The notes under the pieces: generated by a model | Seen by the model: the letters and a program-made list of their open reading frames with translations, nothing else | What the model was told of the DNA's origin: nothing | Database searches by the model: none | Program-made: the position numbers and the translations under genes | From: an uncultured Pseudomonadales bacterium | GTDB taxonomy: Bacteria > Pseudomonadota > Gammaproteobacteria > Pseudomonadales > Cellvibrionaceae | NCBI GenBank assembly: GCA_947487765.1 | Contig: CANKXO010000007.1 | Coordinates: 86,180 to 150,179 of the forward strand | Direction: 5' to 3' | Length of the DNA: 64,000 nucleotides | In this document: positions 63,950-64,000 of the stretch, one piece after another | Numbering within the stretch: position 1 is the stretch's first letter | How the letters are laid out: the number at the start of each line of letters is the position of its first letter

Positions 63950-64000
63950 ATGGCAATGACCTCAAGTCGTCCCTATCTTATAAGAGCACTTTACGACTGG
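63950..64000 (+). CDS. sspB: ClpXP adaptor SspB, 5' end only
   Basis: Seventeen codons reach the window edge: MAMTSSRPYLIRALYDW. This matches the start of SspB proteins, which tether ssrA-tagged substrates to ClpXP. An in-frame ATG two codons later is also a possible start. The gene follows sspA as in other gammaproteobacteria. Confidence 0.85.
   Translation, partial: MAMTSSRPYLIRALYDW

Overview
The window reads as chromosome of a moderately AT-rich marine-type gammaproteobacterium. Evidence is the fabA/fabB unsaturated fatty acid pair, the order rplM-rpsI-petA-petB/C-sspA-sspB (as in Pseudomonas-like gammaproteobacteria), a TRAP transporter, a csrA paralogue and a two-component system with a sigma-54 activator. 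Genus cannot be fixed from this sequence alone. There are no rRNA or tRNA genes, CRISPR arrays, insertion sequences or phage structural genes.

Layout. (1) 78-4610: a fused TRAP permease, a MORN-like secreted protein, a four-helix membrane protein and a csrA paralogue. (2) 4816-10291, all on the minus strand: a 680-aa polymorphic toxin with an unclassified C-terminal domain, a closely coupled putative immunity gene, and a string of small AT-rich genes that look like orphan immunity or cargo genes. (3) 10782-17258, plus strand: vgrG, a PAAR protein, a VRR-NUC (PD-(D/E)XK) nuclease effector, its DUF3396-type immunity protein, and two related genes of unknown function, the second with a repeat-rich N-terminus. 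(4) 17303-28007, minus strand: a CPBP protease, pppA, tagF, tssM, tssL, tssK, tssJ and tagH. (5) 28544-42790, plus strand: ppkA, tssA, tssB, tssC, a second tssC-like gene, tagJ, tssE, tssF, tssG, tssH (clpV) and hcp. Together (3) to (5) form a complete type VI secretion system (T6SS) whose gene content matches the Rhizobium imp locus, including the ImpD second sheath protein, the ImpE/TagJ accessory and the kinase/phosphatase/FHA switch. (6) 43142-46964: a divergent Hcp-like protein and a sensor kinase/sigma-54 response regulator pair. (7) 47064-48903: fabB and fabA. (8) 49112-57968: nucleotide-sugar genes for a surface polysaccharide (galU, phosphomannomutase, a WcaJ-type initiating transferase, rmlBACD, manC). 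(9) 58184-64000: an SMP-30-like secreted protein, L13/S9, the bc1 complex with cytochromes b and c1 fused in one reading frame, sspA and the first codons of sspB.

How it fits together. The T6SS halves diverge from one 536-bp control region (28008-28543). Its tagH leader carries a hairpin with GGA beside the loop and an ACAGGAT ribosome-binding site, a plausible CsrA target. PpkA, PppA, TagH and three evenly spaced DKT motifs at the N-terminus of TssL suggest a threonine-phosphorylation switch. VgrG, PAAR and Hcp would carry the two toxins.

The most novel material is the 680-aa toxin with its candidate immunity array, the 158/335-aa paralogous pair, the isolated Hcp-like gene, the TssL repeats, and several perfect or near-perfect inverted repeats in intergenic DNA.
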